Source of the DNA: Carboxylicivirga sp. M1479
Lineage (GTDB): Bacteria; Bacteroidota; Bacteroidia; Bacteroidales; Marinilabiliaceae
Direction of reading: 5' to 3'
DNA length: 64,000 nucleotides
Assembly: GCF_007097485.1 (NCBI RefSeq)
Contig: NZ_VKDE01000031.1
Location: 62,001-126,000, forward strand
Below the pieces are notes generated by a model. It ran no database searches and had not been told where the DNA came from. It was given only the letters and a program-made list of their open reading frames with translations. Positions 44,788-53,304 of the stretch are shown here, one piece after another (position 1 is the first letter of the stretch; each line of letters starts with the position of its first letter). The translations under genes and the position numbers were made by a program.

Positions 44788-44880
44788 TAATGGCAGGGAA
44801 AGTGCAAAATATCGAGGTTTGTAACCCGCTCAAACGGCGTAGCGGTTTGACAGGAAACTACCTCGCAATCTGCCACTATC
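44788..44880. repeat. Imperfect palindrome after the CBASS operon
   Basis: Nested arms: TGGCAG / CTGCCA, then CGAGGT / ACCTCG, then CTCAAAC / GTTTGA around GGCGTAGCG. It follows the last CBASS gene by 40 bases. It could be a terminator-like or recombination structure; no T run follows. Confidence 0.6.
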
Positions 44881-44916
44881 CATGCAATTTACCGTTGGAG
44901 CATTCAAAATACCTAC

Positions 44917-45558
44917 ATGAGATATATAAAACTAATATTTAAAGTTGGATTTTTTTTAACACTTCTTAGTCTGCTCAGCATAATTGTAGCCAACAGCTTA
45001 GTCGAAAAAGCAGCAAAGGAAAAAGTATACGATTCAGTAAAGGAGGTTCCATATAATAAGGTAGGCTTATTACTCGGCACTGGAAAAATACTTTCCAATG
45101 GTCGTATCAATTTATATTACAGGTATCGAATTGACGCTGCTGCTAAATTATATAAGAATAGGAAAATAGAATATGTTCTTGTTAGTGGAGATAATTCAAC
45201 AAAAGATTACGATGAACCATCAACAATAAAAGACGACTTGATTGCAAAAGGAATACCAGCTGAAAAAATATATTTAGACTATGCAGGGTTTAGAACGCTA
45301 GATTCTGTTGTTCGTTGCAAAGAAATATTTGGACAACAAAAGATTACAGTTGTATCTCAACAATTTCATAACGAACGTGCAATTTATATAGCGACCAAAA
45401 AGAATATTAATGCCATAGGATTTAATGCAAAAGACGTTAACATTAAATACGGACTCAAAACCAGACTAAGGGAACGACTTGCTAGAGTAAAAATGGTTGT
45501 GGACTTGGTATTTGGGAAAAAACCAAAATTTCTGGGGAATAAGATTGAAATAAAATAA
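44917..45558 (+). CDS. SanA/YdcF-like membrane protein (DUF218)
   Basis: A 213-residue protein with one N-terminal membrane helix (about residues 7-27) and a DUF218 domain: GLLLGTGKILSNGRINLYYRYRIDAA, EYVLVSGDNSTKDYDEP, GIPAEKIYLDYAGFRTLDSVVRC and ITVVSQQFHNERAIYIA. This is the SanA pattern (vancomycin high-temperature exclusion protein of E. coli), linked to envelope barrier function, reaction unknown. It is separated from CBASS by a palindrome and is followed by the right copy of the 65-bp repeat. Confidence 0.85.
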   Translation: MRYIKLIFKVGFFLTLLSLLSIIVANSLVEKAAKEKVYDSVKEVPYNKVGLLLGTGKILSNGRINLYYRYRIDAAAKLYKNRKIEYVLVSGDNSTKDYDEPSTIKDDLIAKGIPAEKIYLDYAGFRTLDSVVRCKEIFGQQKITVVSQQFHNERAIYIATKKNINAIGFNAKDVNIKYGLKTRLRERLARVKMVVDLVFGKKPKFLGNKIEIK

Positions 45559-45706
45559 GAGCGCTCCACAGCAAACCGTTATTAAAGCATAAAGGGCATT
45601 GTGTGATTAGCTTGGTTTTGAGCTTTAGCAACAGGCGCCAAGTCACTAATTTATGAATATTTTGTTTGTTTTTAAGGCATTTATGATTTTCAATTGAGCA
45701 TTGATA

Positions 45707-45771
45707 TGAAAAGATAAAAACAAATAAAAGATTTGGCTCGGAGGAATTTTGGTAGGTTTGGTTCGTTAAAT
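45707..45771 (+). repeat. 65-bp direct repeat, right copy
   Basis: Matches the left copy at 41165 in the first 33 bases exactly and ends GTTAAAT in both. Together they bracket CBASS and the SanA-like gene (about 4.5 kb). The rest of the 45559-45852 gap contains a short CGTTT / AAACG inverted repeat near 45794 and no gene. Confidence 0.8.
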
Positions 45772-45852
45772 CGCCATACGCTATATTAGACAAACGTTTG
45801 ACGCAATTAAACGACACTGCCCAATTATATAATAATAGATAATTATTAAATC

Positions 45853-46497
45853 ATGAATTCACACAAACAAAGTTTAGCTTTTATTGGAATAATAATTATA
45901 ATGCTTATTTCATGCGATAGGGAAAGCATTGAATTAGACAATTCAAATGCCTTGATACCTATTAAAACTGGTAATATGTGGGCATACAAAATGGTCATAA
46001 AGAATAATTCAATGGAGAGCATAGATACTGTTCGTATGAAAATAGGTTCTTCTTTATCAGTAAATGATTATGAAGGGTATATTTTTGATTATGGGCAAAG
46101 ACCATTCAATGCAAAGTTTTTTGCAAAAAATGACTTAGAGGGAAATCTTGTTTTAATTGGGGGAATCTCAGACAATGATACATTATTGGTTTCTTCAATT
46201 CAGTTTAAAAATTATGCTGAAAAAGGTGAAAGTTGGGATTTTGATGATGTTATTCTCCATGAAGGTGGAACGTTTGAAAAAAGAACCATTCAGGTTCATT
46301 GTCTAAACACTGACACAACTATTGTTACAAAAAAAGGGGATTATACTTGTAAAGTATTTGAACAAACTCCGAATGCAGGTGATAATGTATACCGTTACTA
46401 TATTTCTAATAATGTTGGAATAGTTAAGATTGAACATTTTGAATCAAATAAATTATTTTCTTACAATGAATTAATTGACCTTGAATTATTTAAATAA
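45853..46497 (+). CDS. Lipoprotein of unknown function
   Basis: A 214-residue protein with a lipoprotein signal ending LISC (Cys about 21), so probably anchored in a membrane facing the periplasm. The mature part is beta-rich: ALIPIKTGNMWAYKMVI near its start recalls periplasmic proteins in which a GN.W.Y motif begins a beta-sandwich, and a late GDYTCKVFEQTP strand. No family name is offered. It is in the accessory island and is followed by the next gene after 11 bases. Confidence 0.65.
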   Translation: MNSHKQSLAFIGIIIIMLISCDRESIELDNSNALIPIKTGNMWAYKMVIKNNSMESIDTVRMKIGSSLSVNDYEGYIFDYGQRPFNAKFFAKNDLEGNLVLIGGISDNDTLLVSSIQFKNYAEKGESWDFDDVILHEGGTFEKRTIQVHCLNTDTTIVTKKGDYTCKVFEQTPNAGDNVYRYYISNNVGIVKIEHFESNKLFSYNELIDLELFK

Positions 46498-46508
46498 CTA
46501 CGCCCAAT

Positions 46509-47030
46509 ATGCATTATAAAAGTTCAGAGATACCAACACGATTTAACTTGGGTTTATTGATAGTTTTTGCATTGCAATTAATAATTATGGTATATGCAAG
46601 CTTCATACTTGGGGTTTTACTGATTGTTTTGACAATGGGGTTCGTATTAGCTAAAAGCGGACTAGAAATTGAAACCCAAGAAAACCGAATGAGAAGGTAT
46701 ATCAGCATTCTTGGATATGTCTCAGGCAAATGGATTGAAATACCAGAGCTGGACTATGTGACAATTGTAAGAGTGAAAATGACAAGCAAGAAGTACCAGG
46801 CATCAGGGGCTATATACGTTCAAGCACCTTCGTCAAAAGTTAAGTATCGAGTCAATTTGGCAACAAAAGACAGGCGAAATCGGGTTGTAAAAGTATTGAC
46901 AAGTGAGAAAGACGAAGCGATTAGTGAAGCTTTGAAAATAGGAGAAGCTTTAAACTTGAATGTTCTGGATTCCACTAGTCATAACCAAAAATGGATAAAA
47001 ACAAGTGCCAATAATGGCTCAATAGCATAG
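46509..47030 (+). CDS. Membrane protein with PH-like soluble domain
   Basis: A 173-residue protein with a pair of N-terminal membrane helices (about residues 13-48, LGLLIVFALQLIIMVYASFILGVLLIVLTMGFVLA) and a cytoplasmic beta-rich domain (GLEIETQENRMRRYISILGYVSGKWIEIPELDYVTIVRV). That arrangement resembles bacterial PH-domain membrane proteins, but this is by appearance only. It follows the lipoprotein gene by 11 bases, so the pair may be cotranscribed. Confidence 0.55.
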   Translation: MHYKSSEIPTRFNLGLLIVFALQLIIMVYASFILGVLLIVLTMGFVLAKSGLEIETQENRMRRYISILGYVSGKWIEIPELDYVTIVRVKMTSKKYQASGAIYVQAPSSKVKYRVNLATKDRRNRVVKVLTSEKDEAISEALKIGEALNLNVLDSTSHNQKWIKTSANNGSIA

Positions 47031-47208
47031 GTTTATTCGTAGAGGTCTATTCAAAATACAAGCCTTTAAGTGTACCAAAATATCTATATGAAACGACCAT
47101 GCAAATTCAATTAATTAAGTTGCTCAGAGGGCAATGATTAAATTTATTTGAGAGTTTCATCCCGATAAACCGGGACAAGTAGTGGCAATAAAAGCAAAAT
47201 TTAAACAC

Positions 47209-47769
47209 ATGAAAGTATCAACAATACTCATCACTGCTTTATTGATTTTAACAATGTCAGGTAATAGTATCGGCAAAGTATATTCTACTTCTTCTCAAGG
47301 TTCTGGTAGCCATGTAATGCCAATGTCAGATGCTTCTACTTCCAGTAAGAAGCAAAGAATACTAGCTTTAAAGCAGCAGCTATCTGATAAATTAGACCCC
47401 CTCTATGTGGATGAAGGAAATAGGCAAAGCGGGTTTGTTGGAACCAAGGGAGTGAGTTATAAAGAGATTATCTATTTTAAATACGCGAGCAATGAAGAAA
47501 CGAATTTAGATGTAACGATTCAATATAAGGTGAATTTTTCTAATGTTGAGAAGGTAGAATTGAATGATATTAATGATAATACCAAAGATGCCTGTGGCAT
47601 TGAAATCGTTTTAAAAAAGAAGAGGAGCTGCCATTTTGTACGACATTCGCCAACTTACACAAAAGGAAAAAAGGACTTTATTAGTTTTAAAATCCCTACG
47701 TCATACAAACGCCAGGATATGATTGATTCGTACAATATTATAAAGCAACTAGTTGCCGAGTGCCAATAA
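47209..47769 (+). CDS. Secreted protein of unknown function
   Basis: About 186 residues from ATG 47209 (MKVSTILITALLILTMSGNSIG, a good signal peptide). The frame extends to a GTG at 47182 that would spoil the signal. The mature protein starts with a Ser-rich segment, then a beta-rich domain with two cysteines (DACGIEI, RSCHFV) that could form a disulfide. No family is recognised. It is the last gene of the one-direction accessory run. Confidence 0.6.
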   Translation: MKVSTILITALLILTMSGNSIGKVYSTSSQGSGSHVMPMSDASTSSKKQRILALKQQLSDKLDPLYVDEGNRQSGFVGTKGVSYKEIIYFKYASNEETNLDVTIQYKVNFSNVEKVELNDINDNTKDACGIEIVLKKKRSCHFVRHSPTYTKGKKDFISFKIPTSYKRQDMIDSYNIIKQLVAECQ

Positions 47770-47832
47770 AGAGATGTTTTACCTGGCATTGATAAGCAAA
47801 AATAACCTAATCACTACTAACAAGCAGAATAC

Positions 47833-48414
47833 ATGAATCTAACTCGCATCAGTATAGCTGTATTCTTTTTTTTTATTGGCCAATGCTTGTTGGCACAAGC
47901 TTCTTTTCAAGGGCAATTGGCCGATTCAACCCTAACACTAACAAAACAAAAGGTTACCTACGACCCCACTTATTACCGTTTAGATTACCCCAATGGAGAT
48001 GTACCTGCCAACCGCGGTGTATGCACCGATGTGGTAATTCGGGCCTATCGCAAGCTAGGCATCGACCTTCAACAGTTGGTGCACGAGGATATGAAAGCAC
48101 ACTTTGATGTTTACCCTAAAAATTGGGGTTTATCGCGTCCCGATAACAACATTGACCATCGTCGTGTGCCTAACCTCATGACATTCTTCACTCGCTTTGG
48201 CAAGTCTTTGGCTATTACACAAAACAAAGAAGACTATCAGCCAGGTCATATCGTGTGTTGGAATTTAGGTAGCGGACTTACCCACATTGGCATTGTTGTC
48301 AAACAAAAAATGGCTGACGGTCGGCATCTGATTGTTCATAACATTGGGGCTGGACAGGTATTGCAAGACTGCCTGTTTGATTATAAGATTATTGGACATT
48401 ACACCTACAAGTAG
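47833..48414 (+). CDS. DUF1287 domain protein
   Basis: A 193-residue exported protein (signal to about residue 22, ISIAVFFFFIGQCLLAQA). It carries the DUF1287 run: YDPTYYRLDYPNGDVPANRGVCTDVVIRAYRKLGIDLQ, VYPKNWG...DNNIDHRRVPNL, and LTHIGIVV. Cys in RGVCTD and His in LTHIGIV match the NlpC/P60-like Cys-His arrangement, so a periplasmic peptidase or amidase activity is plausible but unproven. It is 63 bases after the last island gene. Confidence 0.88.
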   Translation: MNLTRISIAVFFFFIGQCLLAQASFQGQLADSTLTLTKQKVTYDPTYYRLDYPNGDVPANRGVCTDVVIRAYRKLGIDLQQLVHEDMKAHFDVYPKNWGLSRPDNNIDHRRVPNLMTFFTRFGKSLAITQNKEDYQPGHIVCWNLGSGLTHIGIVVKQKMADGRHLIVHNIGAGQVLQDCLFDYKIIGHYTYK

Positions 48415-48465
48415 TTGGCTGTTATATTTATGAGTTGAACAGGAAGATTGCTATTAAAACTAATT

Positions 48466-48570
48466 ACACCACCCCGCCTGTAGGCACCCACCCTAAAATT
48501 CAGGAGGGGACGGTTTTTCATCCCTCTCATCCTTGCCAAGGAGGAGTACCACGAAGTGGGGAGGTGGTTA
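48466..48570. repeat. Palindromic GC-rich repeat element
   Basis: ACCACCCC at 48468 pairs with GGGGAGGTGGT at 48558; GAGGGGA pairs with TCCCTC and TCCTTG with AAGGA inside. This type of CCACCCC...GGGGAGG sequence occurs as dispersed intergenic repeats in many bacterial genomes. It differs in base composition from its AT-rich surroundings. Confidence 0.7.
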
Positions 48571-48647
48571 AAATGCTTAAAAGCGAATCCCCTGATGAGT
48601 TGAATGTGAAGCATGAGTAGCTATAAAATATTCACTACCTTGTATTT

Positions 48648-49616
48648 ATGCTTCTTAAAAAACTCAAAGCCCTGTTTCATCCCGAGCGCTACCATGGTTG
48701 GGGTATGTCAAGTCAATATTTCGAAGGATGGTATTATAAAATTATTAGTGCCGATGAGCAACATGCCCTGGCCTTTATACCTGGTATTGCCATGGATGAT
48801 GAGGGGCATAAGCATGCTTTTATTCAGGTGCTGAATGGTAAAACATGTGAGGCTGAATACATCACCTTTAAAGCGGAGGATTTTGTTTCGCAAGCCCACC
48901 GTTTCAAAACCGAGATAGAAGACAATGTTTTTGAGGGTGATCAAATAAGCTTGAACCTACCCAATGTGAAAGGGCAGCTGCAATTTTCAAATACCGTGCC
49001 CTGGCCCAATAGCTGGTGTTCGCCTGGTATTATGGGGCCCTACGCGTTTGTGCCTTTTATGCAATGTTATCACGGTATACTAAGCATGGACCATAGTATA
49101 TACGGCCAGCTCACAATTAATGGTACTGAAATTGATTTTACTGGTGGACGTGGTTACACGGAAAAAGACTGGGGGCGTTCATTTCCCAGCGCTTATATAT
49201 GGATGCAATGCAACCACTTTGGCCAAGCGGGCATTTCTTTAAAGATGTCAATGGCCAACATACCCTGGTTGCGAAGTTCTTTTGTGGGCTTTATTGTAGG
49301 TTTGTATTACGAGGATAGGTTGATTCAGTTTACCACTTACAATAGCACTGTATTAACAAAATGCCTTGTGGATAAAAATGTGGTGCAAGTTGAATTGCGT
49401 AACAAAAAGTATCAGCTGCAAATTGTAGCTCAGCGCAGTGAAGCAACCGAACTGGCATCACCCATCAATGGGTTTATGGATGGGCGCATAAGCGAAAGCA
49501 TGACTTCCACTGTTGATATCTGCCTTAAAACAAAAAACGGCGATGTGCTATTGCGCGAAACAGGCCGTAATGTGGGGCTTGAAGTTGCTGGTAAGGTAGA
49601 GCAGATTGTTACTTGA
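48648..49616 (+). CDS. Tocopherol cyclase-like family protein
   Basis: A 322-residue protein with no signal peptide. Motifs match the tocopherol-cyclase-like family: PERYHGWGMSSQYFEGWYYKIISAD at the start, GIMGPYAFVPFMQCYHGILSMDHSIYG in the middle, and GRGYTEKDWGRSFPSAYIWMQCNHF. The fold is a beta-barrel or lipocalin-like pair. Plant members close the chromanol ring of tocopherol; Bacteroidota do not make tocopherol, so the substrate here is unknown. It stands alone after a palindromic repeat. Confidence 0.85.
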   Translation: MLLKKLKALFHPERYHGWGMSSQYFEGWYYKIISADEQHALAFIPGIAMDDEGHKHAFIQVLNGKTCEAEYITFKAEDFVSQAHRFKTEIEDNVFEGDQISLNLPNVKGQLQFSNTVPWPNSWCSPGIMGPYAFVPFMQCYHGILSMDHSIYGQLTINGTEIDFTGGRGYTEKDWGRSFPSAYIWMQCNHFGQAGISLKMSMANIPWLRSSFVGFIVGLYYEDRLIQFTTYNSTVLTKCLVDKNVVQVELRNKKYQLQIVAQRSEATELASPINGFMDGRISESMTSTVDICLKTKNGDVLLRETGRNVGLEVAGKVEQIVT

Positions 49617-49687
49617 AGCCGCTGCTTGAGGTTATTTGCTAGTAAGGATCGCATCTTTACTTGGATTTTGCTAATAGAGGTGCAATC

Positions 49688-49922
49688 CGTAAAAACGGTT
49701 TTAATTTTATCAATACCGACTTGGCCTCTTTTAATAATTGTATACGTTTTAACGATAGCTTTAGTAAAAACGCGAAGTTGAGAGCTTGCTCGAAAATCAC
49801 GCGCTTGCACTTAAGCTAGAGGTAAATAAGGATGCAATTATAAAAGTAGCCTTGAACTTTTTTCCTTAGTTTTTTAGTTCAAGCTAAAAAAGTAAGTTGG
49901 GTTTGGGCGAATAGCCCAAGGA
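49688..49922 (+). repeat. Dispersed structured element R2, copy c (diverged)
   Basis: Near the start, AAACGGTTTTAATT precedes ACCGACTTGGCCTC, resembling the beginning of copy a. The end has hairpin CTTAGTTTTTTAG / CTAAAAAAGTAAG followed by TTTGGGCGAATAGCCCAAGG, equivalent to the last hairpin and tail of copy a. The middle is not alike. It fills most of the 49617-49942 gap, where no gene was seen. Confidence 0.6.
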
Positions 49923-49942
49923 AAGAGGGAATGATGAGATTA

Positions 49943-50965
49943 CTACTTATTCCTCTTCTCATTCCAATGCCTGATAAACTTATCCATTGTAATAATACCA
50001 ACAGGTCCTTGGTAGATACCACCTGTTTGTGTTCGGTCCTGCACCCTCACAGCAATGGTAATGGTTTTGGTGTTTTGATATAGGTGGGGAGGTATGGTAT
50101 AGCCTCTTTCAGCTTTCCAGGCATCGCCATACACAAAAAAGTGGCTGTTACTTATTTCACCCGTTTGGCCTATCAGTTCCCCATTAACATACACCTCGTC
50201 CACATCATCAATTTTACCCAGCAATAGTACTAGTTTATCCTGCTTTAGTTCGCTAGGCAACGTTGTGGTTAAACGGTACCAGGCCATGCCATCGTAATCG
50301 TCGTAGCCTTGTTCTTCCCACGGACTTGGTACTTTTATCTCATCCCAGTTGGCATCGTTATAGGCAGCTTCTTTGTAATAGTTTTTATCCCCTGTTTTAA
50401 ATTTCCAGTAGCCTTCTAAAGGCAGGTCGGTAATCAAAGGATTTAACTCTGCCCGTATACGAATGTTGCCAGATATAATGCCACCTTCGTTATAAGCGTC
50501 GTACACTCGCACGGCTATCACGTTGGTGTCATCGTATTTTATATGCTGAGCTGGTAATTCATAAAGTCGGTGTGCGTTGTAGGCGGTGTTAAAGTGCGGT
50601 GGAAAAGTACCAGATCCATCGATTAGCTCTCCATTCAAATACACTTGATCGGCATCATCGATGTATCCCAGGTCGAGCCACAATCGTTTATTTTTGGCGT
50701 CACTGGTAATTTTCACTTCACGTCGGTACCAGGCAAAACCATCGTAACCGTTAAAGCCCTGCTGTTCCCATGCCGACGGAACATGTATTTGCTCCCATTC
50801 GAAATGGTTGTAATGATAGCGGGCCCAGTCGCTATTGTCGCCAATGGAGAAGTACCATTGGCCATTAAGCGATTGGTAATCGCTCAGTTCCTGAGCCTTG
50901 TTGTTACCTGCAATGGTTAATAGCAGAAACAGCGTTGCAATGATATGATGTAGTGACTGTTTCAT
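49943..50965 (-). CDS. Exported protein with two GH2-type sugar-binding jelly rolls (paralogue 2)
   Basis: A 340-residue protein with a signal peptide (HHIIATLFLLLTIAGNNKAQ). Two similar domains of about 150 residues follow, each with the string W.F..GD...W, HVPSAWEQQGFNGYDGFAWYRRE or KVPSPWEEQGYDDYDGMAWYR, then DDADQVYLNGE or IDDVDEVYVNGE, and IAVRVYD. This is the N-terminal sugar-binding domain of GH2 beta-galactosidases, repeated and without a catalytic TIM barrel. It may bind glycans at the cell surface. It is two bases downstream of a close paralogue. Confidence 0.85.
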   Translation of the reverse strand: MKQSLHHIIATLFLLLTIAGNNKAQELSDYQSLNGQWYFSIGDNSDWARYHYNHFEWEQIHVPSAWEQQGFNGYDGFAWYRREVKITSDAKNKRLWLDLGYIDDADQVYLNGELIDGSGTFPPHFNTAYNAHRLYELPAQHIKYDDTNVIAVRVYDAYNEGGIISGNIRIRAELNPLITDLPLEGYWKFKTGDKNYYKEAAYNDANWDEIKVPSPWEEQGYDDYDGMAWYRLTTTLPSELKQDKLVLLLGKIDDVDEVYVNGELIGQTGEISNSHFFVYGDAWKAERGYTIPPHLYQNTKTITIAVRVQDRTQTGGIYQGPVGIITMDKFIRHWNEKRNK

Positions 50966-50967
50966 TA

Positions 50968-52035
50968 TTAGTTATTTAACCATTCCCAAATAGTGTCAAT
51001 AAAATCAGGCTCTTGCTTTGCCATCTTCTTAAATCGTTCGAATTGATCCTGGGTCATAATGCCAACAGGTCCTTCGTATATCCCTCCATCAATGCCGCTG
51101 TCGAAAACGCGTATCGCTATGGTGTTATCTTTTTTAACGAGGCTGGCGGGTATTTTATAGGCTCGCAATGTGCTGTATGCTTGATAGTGCCCATCAATGC
51201 CACGAGCCAATGATGACCTTAGGTTACCTGGAGATACACCTCCAATGCGGGTGCCATTAAACCATGTTTTGTCTTCATCATCAATTTTACCAAGTAAAAG
51301 AATGAGTTCTTGATGCAATAGATGTTCGGGTAAAGCAAATGATTTGCGGTACCAGGCTACACCATCGTAATCGGGCCAGCCTGCTTCTTCCCATTTAGCT
51401 GGTACTTCAATGGAGCTCCAATGCTCGTCGTTATAATTTATCTGCTCGGCATTATTTTGGTTGTGCACGGCAAATTTCCATTGGCCCGAAAGGTTAAGGG
51501 CCAGTAAATTATCAGCCAGGTTGGAATAGAGAGTGACTGGTCCACCTGTTATACCACCGTGATTGTACAAATCATACACACGAATGGCAATGGTGTTATT
51601 TCCGCTTTTCCAGTAACTCTGTGGTATGGTATAATTTCGTTGTGTGTTATATTCCGTTTGCGGATGAGGCGGGAGACCTCCTGTACGGCCTACAAAGCGA
51701 CCATTTACAAATACTTCATCAGCATCATCAATACTACCTATGCGAAGTATCAGATCGTGCTGAGGCACTACATCTAAGCGAATAGTTTTTCGGTACCATG
51801 CAAAACCGTTGTAATCATTATAGCCTCTGGATTCCCATGCGCCAGGTACGCGTATTGTTTCCCAATTACTATCGTCAAAATGTGCTTCTTTCCATTGTTC
51901 ATCGTCACCTATGGAGAACCTCCAAATACCCTCAAGGGATTGTTCTTCCTGAAGTATTTGGGAGTTGACCTTTGGGCCATTTGCCATAAGCAGGCAAATA
52001 AGAAGTACGATGTATTTTAGTGTTTTGGCTATCAT
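50968..52035 (-). CDS. Exported protein with two GH2-type sugar-binding jelly rolls (paralogue 1)
   Basis: A 355-residue protein with a signal peptide (KYIVLLICLLMANGPKVNSQ). Two jelly-roll domains carry the same motifs as its neighbour (IRVPGAWESRGYNDYNGFAWYRK and IEVPAKWEEAGWPDYDGVAWYRK; IDDADEVFVNGR and IDDEDKTWFNG; NTIAIRV). The C-terminus adds a short basic/acidic tail. Tandem duplication of a two-domain gene gives four related domains in a row. No hydrolase or transporter gene is adjacent, so a polysaccharide-utilisation locus is not supported. Confidence 0.85.
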   Translation of the reverse strand: MIAKTLKYIVLLICLLMANGPKVNSQILQEEQSLEGIWRFSIGDDEQWKEAHFDDSNWETIRVPGAWESRGYNDYNGFAWYRKTIRLDVVPQHDLILRIGSIDDADEVFVNGRFVGRTGGLPPHPQTEYNTQRNYTIPQSYWKSGNNTIAIRVYDLYNHGGITGGPVTLYSNLADNLLALNLSGQWKFAVHNQNNAEQINYNDEHWSSIEVPAKWEEAGWPDYDGVAWYRKSFALPEHLLHQELILLLGKIDDEDKTWFNGTRIGGVSPGNLRSSLARGIDGHYQAYSTLRAYKIPASLVKKDNTIAIRVFDSGIDGGIYEGPVGIMTQDQFERFKKMAKQEPDFIDTIWEWLNN

Positions 52036-52112
52036 TGTATTTGTTGACGATTAAAAGTAACTATTATCAGTGTTATTCCAAATAATATGTAATACTTGGC
52101 GAGTTTATTAGC

Positions 52113-52475
52113 CTATTCTTCGTGTTGGAAATTAACTGGGAATCGAACCATTTTACCTTGTAAAGATGAGTTGACAGCGTAAAATTCTTTTTCTGCAAAC
52201 ACAGCTTTTACGTACGCCATTAATTGCTCATCTTCGCCCACTACTTTGTGAAAGTTCAACTTGTTGTCTTTACCAACAATAAACTTAACGATTACACTCT
52301 CGCAGCAATCAGGCTTTAGGTAATCAAAACTAGGACCTCTTAAACTTTTTCTAAGTTCTTTGTTTAACTGCTTGCAACATTTTTTAATGGCTACTTCTTC
52401 TGGAGTGCGTGCCATACCGCTTGTACTTAATGCTACTAAAAGGACTACTACTGAAAAAAGATTTCTTGCTTTCAT
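52113..52475 (-). CDS. Small exported protein with TonB-C-like fold
   Basis: A 120-residue protein with a signal peptide (NLFSVVVLLVALSTSGMA). The mature part has two cysteine pairs (KKCCKQ, DCCES) and a segment VIVKFIVGKDNKLNFHKVVGED...VRFPVNF that resembles the V.F.V..DG.......S TonB C-terminal domain. The resemblance is weak. It is monocistronic, followed by a large repeat-containing gap upstream. Confidence 0.6.
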   Translation of the reverse strand: MKARNLFSVVVLLVALSTSGMARTPEEVAIKKCCKQLNKELRKSLRGPSFDYLKPDCCESVIVKFIVGKDNKLNFHKVVGEDEQLMAYVKAVFAEKEFYAVNSSLQGKMVRFPVNFQHEE

Positions 52476-52714
52476 AACTTAATTGTTTGTGGTTATTAAC
52501 TTAATTACAAAAGCAAATGTAGGGGGGCAATAACACCGCTTCATCACAGCCATGTCATCTGTTGTCATTAATTGTCATTTAATTGTCACGAAAAAGGAGG
52601 AGGTGTTGATTTATTGAAGAGTTGAGTTGAGATAAGTGGTTTGTGTAGAGTGTGATAGAGGATGTGTATGGCAATTGCATTTAACTTTTAATATTGTTTT
52701 ATCTTGCGTTATAC

Positions 52715-52902
52715 CGACATAAGCAACGCAGTTTGGGACCCATTGACATAAACGTAGGAGAGAAAAATTTGATACCAAGCTGTCAATTATTAAATTTTTC
52801 CCGTAGTGATGTCATAATGGGTAAACGAGTGCTTTAGTCGGCGGCCTTTTTCTCCCCTTTTTGGGCTGAAGGCAAAAAGGGGAAGCCTCAACGGCTTGAG
52901 TT
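52715..52902 (+). repeat. Dispersed structured element R1, copy b
   Basis: Contains AGCAACGCAGTTTGGGACCC, GGGTAAACGAGTG, AGTCGGCGGCC and AAGCCTCAACGGCTTGAG. Hairpin CCCCTTTTTG / CAAAAAGGGG (10 bp) surrounds the loop GGCTGAAGG. The upper arm pairs AGAAAAATTT with AAATTTTTC. Bases 52476-52714, between the small exported gene and this element, show nothing recognised. Confidence 0.8.
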
Positions 52903-52959
52903 GAAAAAAATAATCTCTTAAATCCGATTGCCGTGAGTCGAGATGTGGGTAATGTAATT

Positions 52960-52999
52960 GATGTCATCTTTTTTGCAATAGGTACATAAAGATGACATC
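52960..52999. repeat. 12-bp perfect inverted repeat
   Basis: GATGTCATCTTT and AAAGATGACATC face each other across 16 bases, in the gap between two R1 elements. It could be an operator or hairpin; no gene starts next to it. Confidence 0.6.
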
Positions 53000-53087
53000 A
53001 GTATAAGGTACTAAGCAAGCTGTAGATCATTTTTGCCGACTAGCTACTCAAACACGGCAAACATTTAAAACAAAGCTGTAAATCAAC

Positions 53088-53280
53088 CGACCTCAGCAAC
53101 GCAGCTTGGGACCCAATCTCATAAGTGGAGGGTAGAAAAATTTGGCTCGAAGCTGCAAATCTTTAAATTTTTCCCGAAGCGTTGAGTTTTTGGGTAAGCG
53201 AGTGGTCCAGTCGCGGCCTTTTTTGTTTCCGTTTTTGGGGCTGTTGCCAAAAATGAAAAGCCCTTGCGGCTAGAGCAAAG
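53088..53280 (+). repeat. Dispersed structured element R1, copy c
   Basis: Contains CAGCAACGCAGCTTGGGACCC, GGGTAAGCGAGTGG and AAAGCCCTTGCGGCTAGAGC. The hairpin TTTCCGTTTTTGG / CCAAAAATGAAA (one bulge) surrounds GGCTGTTG. The upper arm pairs AGAAAAATTT with AAATTTTTCCC. It ends 25 bases before the stop of the downstream response regulator gene. Confidence 0.8.
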
Positions 53281-53304
53281 GTATAAACCTTAAATGCGCT
53301 TGCC

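Noticed and set aside
40360-47769. Prophage or transposon origin of the accessory island
   Set aside because: No integrase, transposase, phage structural gene or terminal inverted repeat was found; only the 65-bp direct repeats hint at mobility.
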